Below are positions 30,015 through 38,921 of a stretch of 64,000 nt of DNA, piece by piece. The notes under the pieces are model-generated. The model saw nothing but the letters and a program-made list of their open reading frames with translations, searched no databases and had not been told where the DNA came from. Position 1 is the stretch's first letter, and every line of letters starts with the position of its first letter. Source of the DNA: Paraburkholderia monticola (GTDB lineage Bacteria > Pseudomonadota > Gammaproteobacteria > Burkholderiales > Burkholderiaceae); NCBI RefSeq assembly GCF_001580545.1, contig NZ_LRBG01000004.1:434001-498000 (forward strand). The letters run 5' to 3'. The position numbers and the translations under genes are program-made.

Positions 30015-31093
30015 TCACTAATAATATTAATTGTCGCCGGTTTCGCCTCGGTAATTACCCTGACCGAGGTGCGTTCGACCAGCGGTCCGTCGAGCTTGAC
30101 GGTGCGATGGCGCACCGGCGCGCCGGCCGCGCGGTTGTGCTCTTCCTGCAGCAGCGTCTCGACGGCCCAGCGGCCGAGCTCGTAGTTCGGCAGCACCACG
30201 GTCGATAGCGGGGGATGGGTGTGGCGCGCGATTTCCTGGTCGTCGTAGCCGAGCACGGACACGTCTTCGGGCACGCGCAGGCCGAGCTGCTTGAGCGCTT
30301 CGATCGCGCCGATCGCGGTCAGGTCGTTCGCGCAGAAGATCGCGGTGGGAGGATTGGCTTCGCGCATCAGCGAGAGCGTCAGCTCGAAGCCGAGACCCGA
30401 GCTCCAGTCGCCGTCGCGCACGAGCTCGGGCGCGAACGGCAGGTCGGCGGTCGCGAGCGCGGTGCGGTAGCCCTTCAGACGGTCTTTCGCGGCGTCCTGC
30501 CACGGCTCGCCGTTGATGTAGCCGATGCGCCGGTGGCCGGCCTGCAACAGGTACTCGGTCGCCAGATGGCCGCCCGCGACTTCGGCGGGCACCACCGACG
30601 AAAACGTGCTGTCGCCGGTGTAGCAGTTCAGCAGCACGGTCGGTACCTGCGACAGCGCGGCCGGCGGCGCGACCTTGCGCGTGTAGACGGTCGCGTAGAT
30701 CACGCCGAACACGTGCGGATTGGTGAGGACCGTATCGAGCACCTGTTTTTCGATGTCGGCGTTGCCGTGCGTCGAGTAGACCGCGAGCATCTTGCCGCTC
30801 GCGTACGCGGCGTCGCGCGCGCCGTCGATGTTGACGACCGGGTGGGGGCTCGTCGAGATTTCGTCGGCCAGATAGACGATCAGGTTGCGCTCGTCGCCCG
30901 ATGCCGCGACCGGCTCGCGCAGCGACAGCCGGTAGCCGAGATCGTGCGCGGCCTTCAGCACCTTGTTGCGGGTGGCCTCGGAGAATTTCGCGCCGGCCGC
31001 GTTGTTGAGCACGAGCGAGACGGTGGATTGCGACACGCCGGTGAGCTTGGCGATGTCGGTCATGGTCGGGCGGCGTTGAGTCGATTTTTTCAT
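30011..31093 (-). CDS. LacI/GalR-family transcriptional regulator
   Basis: 360 residues. The N-terminal helix-turn-helix and hinge are TMTDIAKLTGVSQSTVSLVLN and ATRNKVLKAAHDLGYRL. The C-terminal periplasmic-binding-protein-like sugar sensor contains RRIGYINGEPWQDAAKDRLKGYRTAL, IFCANDLTAIGAIEALKQLG and SVLGYDDQEIARHTHPPLSTV. It lies between the importer and a divergent aldose epimerase and probably represses both in the absence of the sugar. Its last codons contain one copy of the 11-bp motif that is also found upstream of its own start and upstream of the epimerase gene. Confidence 0.93.
   Translation of the reverse strand: MKKSTQRRPTMTDIAKLTGVSQSTVSLVLNNAAGAKFSEATRNKVLKAAHDLGYRLSLREPVAASGDERNLIVYLADEISTSPHPVVNIDGARDAAYASGKMLAVYSTHGNADIEKQVLDTVLTNPHVFGVIYATVYTRKVAPPAALSQVPTVLLNCYTGDSTFSSVVPAEVAGGHLATEYLLQAGHRRIGYINGEPWQDAAKDRLKGYRTALATADLPFAPELVRDGDWSSGLGFELTLSLMREANPPTAIFCANDLTAIGAIEALKQLGLRVPEDVSVLGYDDQEIARHTHPPLSTVVLPNYELGRWAVETLLQEEHNRAAGAPVRHRTVKLDGPLVERTSVRVITEAKPATINIISD
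30017..30027 (+). promoter_or_regulatory. candidate LacI-type operator, site 1
   Basis: The sequence ACTAATAATAT occurs here, inside the last codons of the regulator gene and immediately upstream of the importer promoter. The same 11 bases recur at 31161 and 31251. Flanking TCAAT and ATTG give the site some dyad symmetry. Confidence 0.6.
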
Positions 31094-31160
31094 TGTGCGG
31101 GCCGCGGCGAGGCGGCGCTGAAGCGGGGGATGCCAAGGGCATCATGCTGCTGACGGTACC

Positions 31161-31171
31161 ACTAATAATAT
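31161..31171 (+). promoter_or_regulatory. candidate LacI-type operator, site 2
   Basis: ACTAATAATAT lies 68 bases upstream of the regulator start, a fitting position for autoregulation. Confidence 0.55.
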
Positions 31172-31250
31172 GTGCACGGCAACGCGCGCTAACCCGCCAT
31201 GTGGGATCGGAGTTTCTGGTGCGTTACCGTCCCTTTCTCGCCAATTTATT

Positions 31251-31261
31251 ACTAATAATAT
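31251..31261 (+). promoter_or_regulatory. candidate LacI-type operator, site 3
   Basis: ACTAATAATAT overlaps by one base a TTGACT box (31261-31266), which reads rightward as a possible -35 element for the epimerase transcript. Confidence 0.6.
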
Positions 31262-31353
31262 TGACTGAAGGTGCGGTGTCGTGCGATTCTCGCTCGGGCG
31301 GACTGAGGGAGTCCGCCGGCCGCATAGTGCGCGGCATTTCAAAGGAGACACGA

Positions 31354-31398
31354 ATGCACGTTGATGCCGCTTTCCGTTCGCGGTTCCGCCTCGTCTGA
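31354..31398 (+). CDS. possible 14-residue leader peptide of galM
   Basis: A short frame (MHVDAAFRSRFRLV) has a much better ribosome-binding site (AAAGGAGAC) than the gene after it. Its stop is two bases before the ATG of galM. Such spacing suits translational coupling. It could also be a chance frame, with the ribosome-binding site serving a longer, misjudged galM start. Confidence 0.35.
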   Translation: MHVDAAFRSRFRLV

Positions 31399-31400
31399 CC

Positions 31401-32423
31401 ATGCGCGACGTTTCCCTGAATCCGGTTCAGCCCGACCAGGCACAACCCGTGACTCGAGCGGCGGCGCAACTCGCGTGGCTTGACGATCCCGCCATCGCCG
31501 CGCGCCTCGTCACGTTGTCGGCCGGCGCGTTGCGCGCGGTGCTCGCGCCCGAGGTCGGCGGCGCGCTGGCGGCGTTCTACGAAGTCACGCCCGACGGTCC
31601 GCTGCACTGGCTGCGGCCGGCGGCGGCCGAAGCGTTCGACGTGCGCGATCCGCTGCGCATGGCCAGCTTCCCGTTGCTCCCCTACTGCAACCGGATTCGC
31701 GATGCGCGCTTCGAGTTCGACGGCGCGACGATCGATCTCGCCGGCAACGATCCGCGTTTCGCGCATGCGCTGCACGGCAATGCGTGGCGGCATCCGTGGC
31801 GCGTCGGCGCGCGCAGCGGCAACGCGGTGGACTTGCACTTCGAGCACGAGCCGGATGCGAGCGTGCCCGGCGACTGGCCGTTTCGCTATCGCGCGCGGCA
31901 GCGCATCGAGCTGCGCGATGGCGCGCTCTACATCACCTTGTCCGCACAGAATCTCGCCGGGCGGCCGATGCCGTTCGGCATGGGCCATCATCCGTACTAT
32001 CCGCGCACGGCGGCGACGCGCATCCATGCCGAGGTGCAGGCGATGTGGCACGCCGACGCCGATGTGTTGCCGACGCATCTCGGCCCGCATCCGGCCGTCG
32101 ATGCATTGCGCGCGGGCATGTCGCCCGACGCGTTCGACCTCGACAACAACTTCGCGAACTGGTCGCGCGTGGCGACGATCGCCTGGCCCGACGAGCACCG
32201 CAGCCTGACGCTGCGCGCCGATGCGCCGTTCGATCACATGGTCGTGTTCGCGCCGGCCGACGATCCGCAACTATGCGTGGAGCCGGTCACCAATACGACG
32301 GATTGCTTCAACGCGGTCGGCCCGCGCGAGCAGGTGGGCGGCTGCGTGCTGCAGCCGGGGGAAGAGATCGAAGCGACGTTGAGCTGGACGCCGCATCACT
32401 CCAGCCGCAACTTCGCCATATAA
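31401..32423 (+). CDS. galM: aldose 1-epimerase (mutarotase)
   Basis: 340 residues. It interconverts the alpha and beta anomers of aldoses in the cytoplasm. Family motifs are LLPYCNRIRDARFEFDG, ALHGNAWRHPW (first catalytic His), GMGHHPYYPR (second catalytic His) and CVEPVTNTTDCFN (catalytic Glu). Its promoter region carries a copy of the LacI-type motif, so it is probably induced with the importer. Its 3' end overlaps the convergent phosphodiesterase-like gene by 28 bases. The start lacks its own good ribosome-binding site. Confidence 0.9.
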   Translation: MRDVSLNPVQPDQAQPVTRAAAQLAWLDDPAIAARLVTLSAGALRAVLAPEVGGALAAFYEVTPDGPLHWLRPAAAEAFDVRDPLRMASFPLLPYCNRIRDARFEFDGATIDLAGNDPRFAHALHGNAWRHPWRVGARSGNAVDLHFEHEPDASVPGDWPFRYRARQRIELRDGALYITLSAQNLAGRPMPFGMGHHPYYPRTAATRIHAEVQAMWHADADVLPTHLGPHPAVDALRAGMSPDAFDLDNNFANWSRVATIAWPDEHRSLTLRADAPFDHMVVFAPADDPQLCVEPVTNTTDCFNAVGPREQVGGCVLQPGEEIEATLSWTPHHSSRNFAI

Positions 32424-33193
32424 GGCAAATGATCCGACAGCCACGCAGTCTCCTGCGTCGGCTGGATCCATTCGACCGGCCGCATGCCGCGCACGAACAT
32501 CTTGTCGAGCGACAGCGCCGGCGAGAACGCCGGGAACGTGCGCGCCGGTTCGCCGAGGAGCGTCGCGACTTCCTGCAAGCCATGCTCGCGAAACAGCGGC
32601 ACCGAGTCGTTGCGCCAATCGTTGAAATCGCCGGCCAGCACGAGCGGACCGTCGGGTGCTTCCTTGGCGATCCAGTGCGCGATCCAGTGCATCTGCCGCA
32701 AGCGCGCCGGGCGCGTCAGCGCGAGATGCGCGCACAGCAGCGTGACGAGCCGTCCGCCGAACGTCGCGCGCGCGACCAGCAAGCCACGCTTTTCGAAGCG
32801 GTGCGCGGAGATGTCCCAGCGGCCGCCGAGATCGAGCGGATGCGGCGACAGGATCGCATTGCCGTGCCGCCACGACGGTTTGAACACGTTCGGGCCGAGC
32901 GCGACTTCGAGTTCGAGCGCGCGCGCGATCTCGGTCGCCTGACAGTGCCACACGTCGGTCAGCGGATCGTCCATCGGTGCGCCGAAACTGCTCGCCAATA
33001 CCGGCGACGGCATGCGCCGCGCCATCGCTTCCTGCAGGAAGTACGCGTCCGCGTGGGTCGATTGAACCCAGCTCTGCATCGCCTGCCAGGCCTGAAAACC
33101 GAGCGGCGTGCGGCCCTTGTGCAGGTTCCAGCTGACCGCGACGAAATCGTCCGGCGCGAGGTTCTCACGGATCAATTCTTCTGGGTTTCGCAT
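32396..33193 (-). CDS. endonuclease/exonuclease/phosphatase-family protein
   Basis: 265 residues. The fold is that of DNase I-like phosphodiesterases: FVAVSWNLHKG (metal-binding Asn), YFLQEAM (metal-binding Glu), LCAHLAL, VLAGDFNDWR (catalytic Asp/Asn) and AWLSDHLPYMA (catalytic Asp-His). All key residues are present, so it should be active. Relatives act on DNA, phosphoinositides or phospholipid head groups, and the substrate here is unknown. No signal peptide is visible. Its 3' end overlaps galM on the other strand. Confidence 0.88.
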   Translation of the reverse strand: MRNPEELIRENLAPDDFVAVSWNLHKGRTPLGFQAWQAMQSWVQSTHADAYFLQEAMARRMPSPVLASSFGAPMDDPLTDVWHCQATEIARALELEVALGPNVFKPSWRHGNAILSPHPLDLGGRWDISAHRFEKRGLLVARATFGGRLVTLLCAHLALTRPARLRQMHWIAHWIAKEAPDGPLVLAGDFNDWRNDSVPLFREHGLQEVATLLGEPARTFPAFSPALSLDKMFVRGMRPVEWIQPTQETAWLSDHLPYMAKLRLE

Positions 33194-33247
33194 GCCGCGT
33201 TATCCACGTGTTCTGTTTGAGGGCGTCGGTCGGGTGCGCCGGTCCCA

Positions 33248-33817
33248 TCAGTTCGGCTTGCTGCCGCCGGTCGCGACGCCATTGCCGTTCGTGCTGCCGT
33301 TCATGCCGCCGTTCGTCCCGCCGCCGTCCGCGGCGCCGTTCACGACGTTCGCATGGACGCGGTACACCAGGTTGGGATTGTGATCGACGATCGTCCAGCT
33401 TGCCCATTGATCAGGTGGCACCACGAGTCCCGGATGACTCGCGCTGATCTGGCGCGGCTGCGGCGGCAGCTTGCAGCCGATGTCGGTGCGCTGCGCGTTG
33501 TCGTCCTCGAGCGTTGCCTGGGTGTCGATCGAAAACATCACGCCCTCCGGATCGACGCGCAGCGGCGACACCGTGATCGTGCGCGACAGGTCGATGCTGC
33601 CGGCCGGCTGGTCCTTGCAGCCGACGTCGTGCTGCACGACCTGGTGATGCGTATCCGTGCGCGCCTGGCCGACGGTCGTGGTGCCGTCGAACGAATCGAT
33701 CTGCTGGCCGTCTTTCATCACCTGCAGCTGCCATTGCACGACCTGCGCCGGCTGTAGTTGCGCGTGAGCGAGCAACGAAACGCCAAGCAGCATGGCCACG
33801 ATACTGGTTTTCCACAT
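33248..33817 (-). CDS. secreted hypothetical protein with Gly/Asn-rich tail
   Basis: 189 residues with the ribosome-binding site GGAGATCC before the ATG. A clear Sec signal is present (MWKTSIVAMLLGVSLLAHA-Q). The mature part is beta-rich with three Cys (one in HDVGCKDQ, one in DIGCKLPP). The C-terminal 30 residues are Gly, Asn and Thr rich (GGGTNGGMNGSTNGNG). No family is recognised. It lies 54 bases upstream of the phosphodiesterase-like gene on the same strand and may be cotranscribed. Confidence 0.72.
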   Translation of the reverse strand: MWKTSIVAMLLGVSLLAHAQLQPAQVVQWQLQVMKDGQQIDSFDGTTTVGQARTDTHHQVVQHDVGCKDQPAGSIDLSRTITVSPLRVDPEGVMFSIDTQATLEDDNAQRTDIGCKLPPQPRQISASHPGLVVPPDQWASWTIVDHNPNLVYRVHANVVNGAADGGGTNGGMNGSTNGNGVATGGSKPN

Positions 33818-34034
33818 AAGGATCTCCGCTCACGCGTGGGTTCGCGTGGTTGGGTCGTCGTAGCAATCAGAGAGCCATCTTACCCCGATGGCCGCAACGA
33901 TTTCTGACACAGCCAACGAACCCTGGTTCAGCAACAATACATTCCAGATAAGGATGGGAATGTCACGAAGGCACGCGCCGCGGGCGTCTGCGGGAAGCCG
34001 CGCGGATTAGCAGCAGAGCCGCACGACTGCTGGC

Positions 34035-34062
34035 TTGCACGCGTTTATGTCGTCGCTACACT
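34035..34062 (+). promoter_or_regulatory. candidate sigma-70 promoter of the AAA ATPase gene
   Basis: TTGCAC (34035-34040) and TACACT (34057-34062) lie 16 bases apart, 55 bases upstream of the ATG. Confidence 0.45.
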
Positions 34063-34116
34063 GGACTCGTACCGGCGCTCACAAGGCGCCGCCGCAGCAG
34101 CCAGACGGGGTGAGCG

Positions 34117-35094
34117 ATGACAACAGCAATGGTCAAACAGGAAATTTCCGTGGCCTCGTTCAGCCGGGTGTACGACCTCGACGAGGTCGAAACCGCGCTG
34201 AACGGTCTCGGCGAGGGCGCGAACGAGGCGCTGCGCGCGACCTACGAAAAGATGCTGAAAACCGGCAATCTGCGTTTCTGCGTGAAGCCGAACCGGATGC
34301 CGTCGATCGACGATCTGATCGACGCGCTGCCCAATTTTTCAGCGCCGCTCGACGACATCCGCAAGCAGGTCGCGCTGTGCCTCGAAACCGAGGACCGGCT
34401 CGAACTGATGCCGCTGCTGCTGCTCGGCGAGCCCGGCATCGGCAAGACGCATTTCGCGAAGCAGCTGGCGCGCCTGCTCGGCACCGCGTACCAATACGTC
34501 GCGATGAGCTCGCTGACGGCGGGCTGGATTCTGTCGGGTGCGTCGTCGCAATGGAAGAACGCGAAGCCGGGCAAGGTGTTCGATGCGCTCGTGAACGGCA
34601 GCTACGCGAACCCGGTGATCGCCGTCGACGAAATCGACAAGGCGAGCGGCGATTCGCAATACGATCCGCTCGGCGCGCTGTACGCGCTGCTCGAGCACGA
34701 CACCGCCGAGAGCTTCATCGACGAGTTCGCCGAAATCCCGATCAACGCGGGCAATGTGATCTGGATCGCGACCGCCAACGACGAACGCGCGATCCCCGAG
34801 CCGATCCTGAATCGCATGAACGTCTACGAGATCCCGCCGCCCGACCACGAGGGCGCGCGGCGCATCGCGCAGTCGATCTACGGCGAGATTCGCGGCGCGC
34901 ACAACTGGGGGCTGCGTTTTCCGGAGACGCTCGGCGACGCGACGCTCGATGCGCTCAAGCGCGCGTCGCCGCGCGAAATGCGCCGTGCGATCCTGAACGG
35001 CTTCGGCGCGGCGCGCATCGCGGGACGCGATCGGATCGAACCCGCCGATATCCGCCTCGATTACGGAAACCGACGAAAACCGATCGGATTTTGA
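34117..35094 (+). CDS. Lon-like AAA+ ATPase without protease domain
   Basis: 325 residues. The AAA+ core has Walker A GEPGIGKT (104-111), Walker B IAVDEIDKA (Asp171, Glu172), sensor 1 Asn221 in IATANDERAIP and an arginine finger near LNRMNVYEIP. This core resembles that of Lon, but there is neither the Lon substrate domain nor a Ser-Lys protease domain. It is therefore more likely a remodelling ATPase or regulatory factor. It is cytoplasmic and stands as a single gene. Function unknown. Confidence 0.8.
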   Translation: MTTAMVKQEISVASFSRVYDLDEVETALNGLGEGANEALRATYEKMLKTGNLRFCVKPNRMPSIDDLIDALPNFSAPLDDIRKQVALCLETEDRLELMPLLLLGEPGIGKTHFAKQLARLLGTAYQYVAMSSLTAGWILSGASSQWKNAKPGKVFDALVNGSYANPVIAVDEIDKASGDSQYDPLGALYALLEHDTAESFIDEFAEIPINAGNVIWIATANDERAIPEPILNRMNVYEIPPPDHEGARRIAQSIYGEIRGAHNWGLRFPETLGDATLDALKRASPREMRRAILNGFGAARIAGRDRIEPADIRLDYGNRRKPIGF

Positions 35095-35450
35095 GATTTT
35101 TGGCCGTTTTCTTGCACAAAACCCCGGTTTTCTGTGCTCGACGCGGTTTAGGTCGGTAATTCATACGGCACGTGCGTTAAATGCCACAGCAATTATTTCT
35201 GTTTTTGATCAGGATCGTGCGGTCATGCCCATTGGGCGGCGCGATCGCCTGATCTGCGCGCATGGCTGTATGGCGCTTTCGTCTGTACCAGGTCGTACAA
35301 TTTTCCGTGGTGGTGATACAAAGACATAAGCAGACCCAGCGGACAGACGCGTTCGACAACAAGCGGAACGCGGCGGCGACCTGTCGTTCCTGTCCTTCTC
35401 CCATCGGCTGAACGAGGCAGCGCGCGGCGCCATGCGCCGCGTCAACGGAT
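35095..35450. other. intergenic region, 356 bases
   Basis: No gene is supported. An imperfect hairpin (GCACA and TGTGC at 35114-35137, with AAAA/TTTT inside) lies 20 bases after the ATPase stop and could end its transcript. The region 35160-35330 is AT-richer and likely holds the promoter of the next gene. Confidence 0.4.
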
Positions 35451-36557
35451 ATGGATCAGATCGAATGTGTAGTAATCGGCGCCGGCGTGATCGGCCTCGC
35501 GACGGCGCGCGCGCTGGCGGCGCGCGGGCGCGAGGTGATCGTGCTGGAGGCCGCCGAGGCGATCGGGGTGGGCACGAGTTCGCGCAATAGCGAAGTGATT
35601 CACGCAGGCATCTACTATCCTCGTGGTTCGCTGAAAGCCGCGCTGTGCGTGCGCGGCCGCGAAATGCTGTACGACTATTGCACCGAGCGCAACGTGCCGC
35701 ATTCGCGTTGCGGCAAGCTGCTCGTCGCGACGTCGCGCAACCAGATTCCGCAGCTCGAAAGCATCATGGCCAAGGGCCGCGACAACGGGGTGCTCGACTT
35801 GATGCGCATCACCGGCGATCAGGCGCAGGCGCTCGAACCGGCGCTCGAGTGCGTGGAGGCGGTGTTTTCGCCGCAGACGGGGATCGTCGATAGTCATCAG
35901 TACATGCTGGCGTTGCAAGGCGATGCCGAGCGCGACGGCGCAGTGTGCGCGTTCCATGCGCCGGTCGAGGCGATCGAAGCGCACAACGGCCGCTTCACGA
36001 TCAAGGTCGGCGGCGCGGCGCCGACCACGATCAGCGCCGCCTGCGTGATCAATAGCGCGGGTTTGTATGCGAACGCGCTCGCCCGCAAGATTCGCGGACT
36101 CGACGCGCGGCACGTGCCGCCGCTTTATTTCGCGCGCGGCAATTACTTCAGCATCTCGGGACGCGCGCCGTTCAGCCGCCTGATCTATCCGATGCCGAAC
36201 GAGGCCGGCCTCGGCGTGCATCTGACCATCGACCTCGGCGGCCAGGCGCGCTTCGGTCCCGACGTCGAATGGGTCGACGCGATCAATTACGATGTCGATC
36301 CGCGTCGCGCGGAGTCGTTTTATGCGGCGATTCGCGCATACTGGCCGGCGCTGCCCGATGACGCGTTGCAGCCCGCGTACGCGGGGATTCGTCCGAAGTT
36401 GTCCGGGCCGGGCGAGCCCGCCGCGGACTTCGTGATCCAGGGGCCGGCCGCACATGGGGTGCGCGGGCTCGTCAATCTGTTCGGCATCGAGTCGCCGGGG
36501 TTGACGGCATCGTTGCCGATTGCGCAGCGGGTCTGCGAACTGAGCGGGCGCGCTTGA
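35451..36557 (+). CDS. FAD-dependent oxidoreductase, LhgO/DAO family
   Basis: 368 residues. The N-terminal dinucleotide-binding motif is [17 protein letters not shown]. Features of the L-2-hydroxyglutarate oxidase (YgaF/LhgO) branch follow: [64 protein letters not shown] and [14 protein letters not shown]. It probably oxidises L-2-hydroxyglutarate or a similar hydroxy acid, passing electrons to quinone at the membrane. Other DAO substrates are possible. It is a single gene with a weak ribosome-binding site. Confidence 0.88.
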   Translation: MDQIECVVIGAGVIGLATARALAARGREVIVLEAAEAIGVGTSSRNSEVIHAGIYYPRGSLKAALCVRGREMLYDYCTERNVPHSRCGKLLVATSRNQIPQLESIMAKGRDNGVLDLMRITGDQAQALEPALECVEAVFSPQTGIVDSHQYMLALQGDAERDGAVCAFHAPVEAIEAHNGRFTIKVGGAAPTTISAACVINSAGLYANALARKIRGLDARHVPPLYFARGNYFSISGRAPFSRLIYPMPNEAGLGVHLTIDLGGQARFGPDVEWVDAINYDVDPRRAESFYAAIRAYWPALPDDALQPAYAGIRPKLSGPGEPAADFVIQGPAAHGVRGLVNLFGIESPGLTASLPIAQRVCELSGRA

Positions 36558-36700
36558 AATCGCACCTGATTCGCATTGGCACCGTACCGATCCGCTTATC
36601 TCTATCATTTGGACCATCACGGGCGGCGGCTTCGTTGCTATGCTTGGCGGACGCTGTCATTAGAACGGCGTTGATTCCAATAGAAATGGAGTGAGTCCCC

Positions 36701-37012
36701 ATGAGATCTTCCCGTCGTACGTTTTTGATCACCAGCATCGGTGTGGCATCGACACTCGCGCTGTCGCGCCAGGCGTTCGCCGACGCGCCGAAAGTCTCCG
36801 AAACCGATCCGACCGCGCAGGCGCTTGGCTACAAGGCGGACGCGAGCAAGGTCGACAAGGCGAAATTCACCAAATTCGCGGCTGGCCAGGAATGCAGCAA
36901 CTGCAGTTTCTTCCAGGGCAAGGCGGGCGACGCCTTCGGCGGCTGTCCGATGTTCGCCGGCAAGCAGGTCGCGGCCACGGGATGGTGCAGCGCATATAAC
37001 AAGAAGGCCTGA
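36701..37012 (+). CDS. high-potential iron-sulfur protein (HiPIP)
   Basis: 103 residues. A twin-arginine signal (SSRRTFLITS) directs export of the folded protein. The four 4Fe-4S ligands are Cys65, Cys68, Cys82 and Cys96 in the order C-x2-C-x13-C-x13-C (ECSNCSFF, GGCPMF, GWCSAY), which matches the HiPIP family. HiPIPs carry single electrons in the periplasm, in phototrophs to the reaction centre and in non-phototrophs to terminal oxidases. No photosynthesis genes are in the window. It is a single gene. Confidence 0.93.
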   Translation: MRSSRRTFLITSIGVASTLALSRQAFADAPKVSETDPTAQALGYKADASKVDKAKFTKFAAGQECSNCSFFQGKAGDAFGGCPMFAGKQVAATGWCSAYNKKA

Positions 37013-37083
37013 TCGAGCCAGCGTTTCACTCAAGAGCAGGCTGCTCACGGAATGCGCCGCAACCTCGCGGCGGATTCCGCGAC

Positions 37084-37131
37084 GGCGCGCTTCGTGGTGC
37101 GCTTCGTGGTGCGTTTCGTGGCGCGCTTCGT
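37084..37131. repeat. 12-bp tandem repeat, four units
   Basis: Four adjoining 12-base units, GGCGCGCTTCGT, GGTGCGCTTCGT, GGTGCGTTTCGT and GGCGCGCTTCGT, lie between the HiPIP and amidase genes. The copies differ at one or two bases. Confidence 0.8.
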
Positions 37132-37184
37132 GACGTTTCTTCGCCGCGTGCGGCAGCCGCTTCCCAACCTTGAAAAACCGCTTT

Positions 37185-38711
37185 CTAGCGCCGCGCATGC
37201 ATCAACGGCGGGCGCTTGTCGAACCACGGCCGTGCCGCTTCGAGTTGCGCGGCGAGCCGCAACAGCGTCGCCTCGCCGCCGACGCGCGCCGCGAACTGCA
37301 CGCCGATCGGCAGCCCACGCGCGTTCCAGTACAAGGGCACCGACATCGCCGGCTGTCCGCTCAGGTTGAACAGCTCCGTGCAGCCGGCCCACGCGAACGC
37401 CTTGTTCGACGCTTCCAGCAGCAGTTTCTTCATCAGCGCTTCGAGCGGCATCGTGGTAACCGCGCGCATCTGGATGCGCTCGACCGAGCTCGGCCGCATC
37501 TCGCCGATTTTGATCGGCGCGGCCGCCAGCGTCGCGCACAGCAACACGTCGTAGCGGTTCAGCAGATCGGTCAGCCGTTCGGTGATGCGGCGTTGTTCCT
37601 CGAGCGCGGCGGGCAAACCCTGCTCGCCGATCTTGCGGCCGACATGCGCCATCGCCCACGTCGAAATTTCGAACTCGCGGCGCATGGGCTTATGGCCGGT
37701 GATGCGCTCGGCGTTCAGTACGAGGTCTTCGGCGGTCACCGACCACAGCGTCAGAAACGCATGACGGACCGCCGCGAAATCGATGCCAAGCGAGACGGGC
37801 TCCAGCCGATGGCCGAGCGAGCTTGCGAGTTGCGCGGCGTCGTCGAGCGCGGCGCGCGCATCGGCCGATAGCGACGGCGCGAGCATCGGCTCGGTCACGT
37901 ACGCGATGTTCAGCGGCTTGCACGGCTCGCGCGTTGCGCCGAGAAACGTGCCGGGCGCGCCGGCGGGGCGCTCGGCGTTGCCCCCGAGCAGATCGAGCAG
38001 CAAGGCGCTGTCGCGCACGCTGCGCGACACGGCGAGATCGATGCCGAGCTCGCCGGCGCTGGGCGCCGCCGCGCGCGGCACACGGCCGCGCGAGGGCTTC
38101 AGGCCGAACAGTCCGCAGCACGATGCCGGAATGCGAATCGAGCCGCCGCCATCGGATGCATGCGCGAGCGGCACGATGCCCGCGGCGACCGCCGCCGCGG
38201 CGCCGCCGCTCGAACCGCCCGGCGTGTGATCGAGATTCCATGGATTACGACACGCGCCAAATAGTTCGGGCTCCGTATAAGGCATCTGGCCGAGCTCGGA
38301 CGTGCTGGTCTTCGCGAAGATGTTCAGACCCGCCGCTTTCGCGAGCGCGACGACGGGCGCGTCCTGCGTCGGAATGAAGTGGCGGTAGTGGCGGCTGCCC
38401 ATTGCCATGCGCAGTCCCGCAACGGGCGCGCCGAGATCCTTGATCAGGAACGGTACGCCGGCGAGCGCGGCGTGGGCGGCGGAGTGGTCCGTGCCGTTGA
38501 CGCCGTTCACGGTTTCGGCGCGATTCGCGTCGTCGCGCGACGCACGCTCGCGTGCCGCATCGTAGTCTTTCAGAACGACCGCGTTGATCGCGGGATTGAC
38601 GGCCTCGGTGCGTGAGATCGCGACGTCGATCAATTCGCGCGCGCTGACCTGGCGCGTGCGCACGAGTTCGGCGAGGCCGATGGCGTCATGAGCGAGATAG
38701 TCTGAGTGCAC
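37185..38711 (-). CDS. amidase, amidase-signature family
   Basis: 508 residues, starting with GTG at 38711. The catalytic Ser-cisSer-Lys triad is complete: Lys91 (FLIKDLGAP), Ser167 in GGSSGG and nucleophile Ser191 (GGGSIRIPA). It hydrolyses a carboxamide; the natural substrate is not evident from the sequence, and neighbouring genes give no hint. It is not GatA, since GatB and GatC are absent nearby. It is a single gene, and the strong palindromic terminator upstream of it belongs to the next gene. Confidence 0.92.
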   Translation of the reverse strand: MHSDYLAHDAIGLAELVRTRQVSARELIDVAISRTEAVNPAINAVVLKDYDAARERASRDDANRAETVNGVNGTDHSAAHAALAGVPFLIKDLGAPVAGLRMAMGSRHYRHFIPTQDAPVVALAKAAGLNIFAKTSTSELGQMPYTEPELFGACRNPWNLDHTPGGSSGGAAAAVAAGIVPLAHASDGGGSIRIPASCCGLFGLKPSRGRVPRAAAPSAGELGIDLAVSRSVRDSALLLDLLGGNAERPAGAPGTFLGATREPCKPLNIAYVTEPMLAPSLSADARAALDDAAQLASSLGHRLEPVSLGIDFAAVRHAFLTLWSVTAEDLVLNAERITGHKPMRREFEISTWAMAHVGRKIGEQGLPAALEEQRRITERLTDLLNRYDVLLCATLAAAPIKIGEMRPSSVERIQMRAVTTMPLEALMKKLLLEASNKAFAWAGCTELFNLSGQPAMSVPLYWNARGLPIGVQFAARVGGEATLLRLAAQLEAARPWFDKRPPLMHARR

Positions 38712-38763
38712 GGCGGTTGAACCTCGCGATCGGTTGGCAGCCTGTGTCGAATGCGTCGCACAT

Positions 38764-38798
38764 GTAAAAAGACGGCGTGTCGGCCGACACGCCGTCTT
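38764..38798 (-). terminator. intrinsic terminator of the dienelactone hydrolase gene
   Basis: A perfect 30-base palindrome (two 15-base arms, AAGACGGCGTGTCGG and its complement, 38769-38798) is followed on the minus strand by a T tract. It lies 124 bases beyond the hydrolase stop and just upstream of the amidase start. Confidence 0.82.
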
Positions 38799-38921
38799 GC
38801 ACAGAGTACCCGAGTTGAGCGCCGAGGTGACGCAGGTGAATTCGAATGCGCGCTTCAGGAGCGCGAGTTCGTCGTCACACGAGCGACACGGCGCGCACGA
38901 CTCGAATCCCTCAGGCGGGAA

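Noticed and set aside
36638..37198. Minus-strand frame with a His/Glu/Arg repeat over the 12-base tandem repeat
   Set aside because: The repeat-derived sequence has no start signal, and the frame overlaps the HiPIP gene, which is certain.
37185..38711. Glutamyl-tRNA amidotransferase subunit A
   Set aside because: Overall sequence belongs to the general amidase branch, and gatB and gatC are not adjacent.
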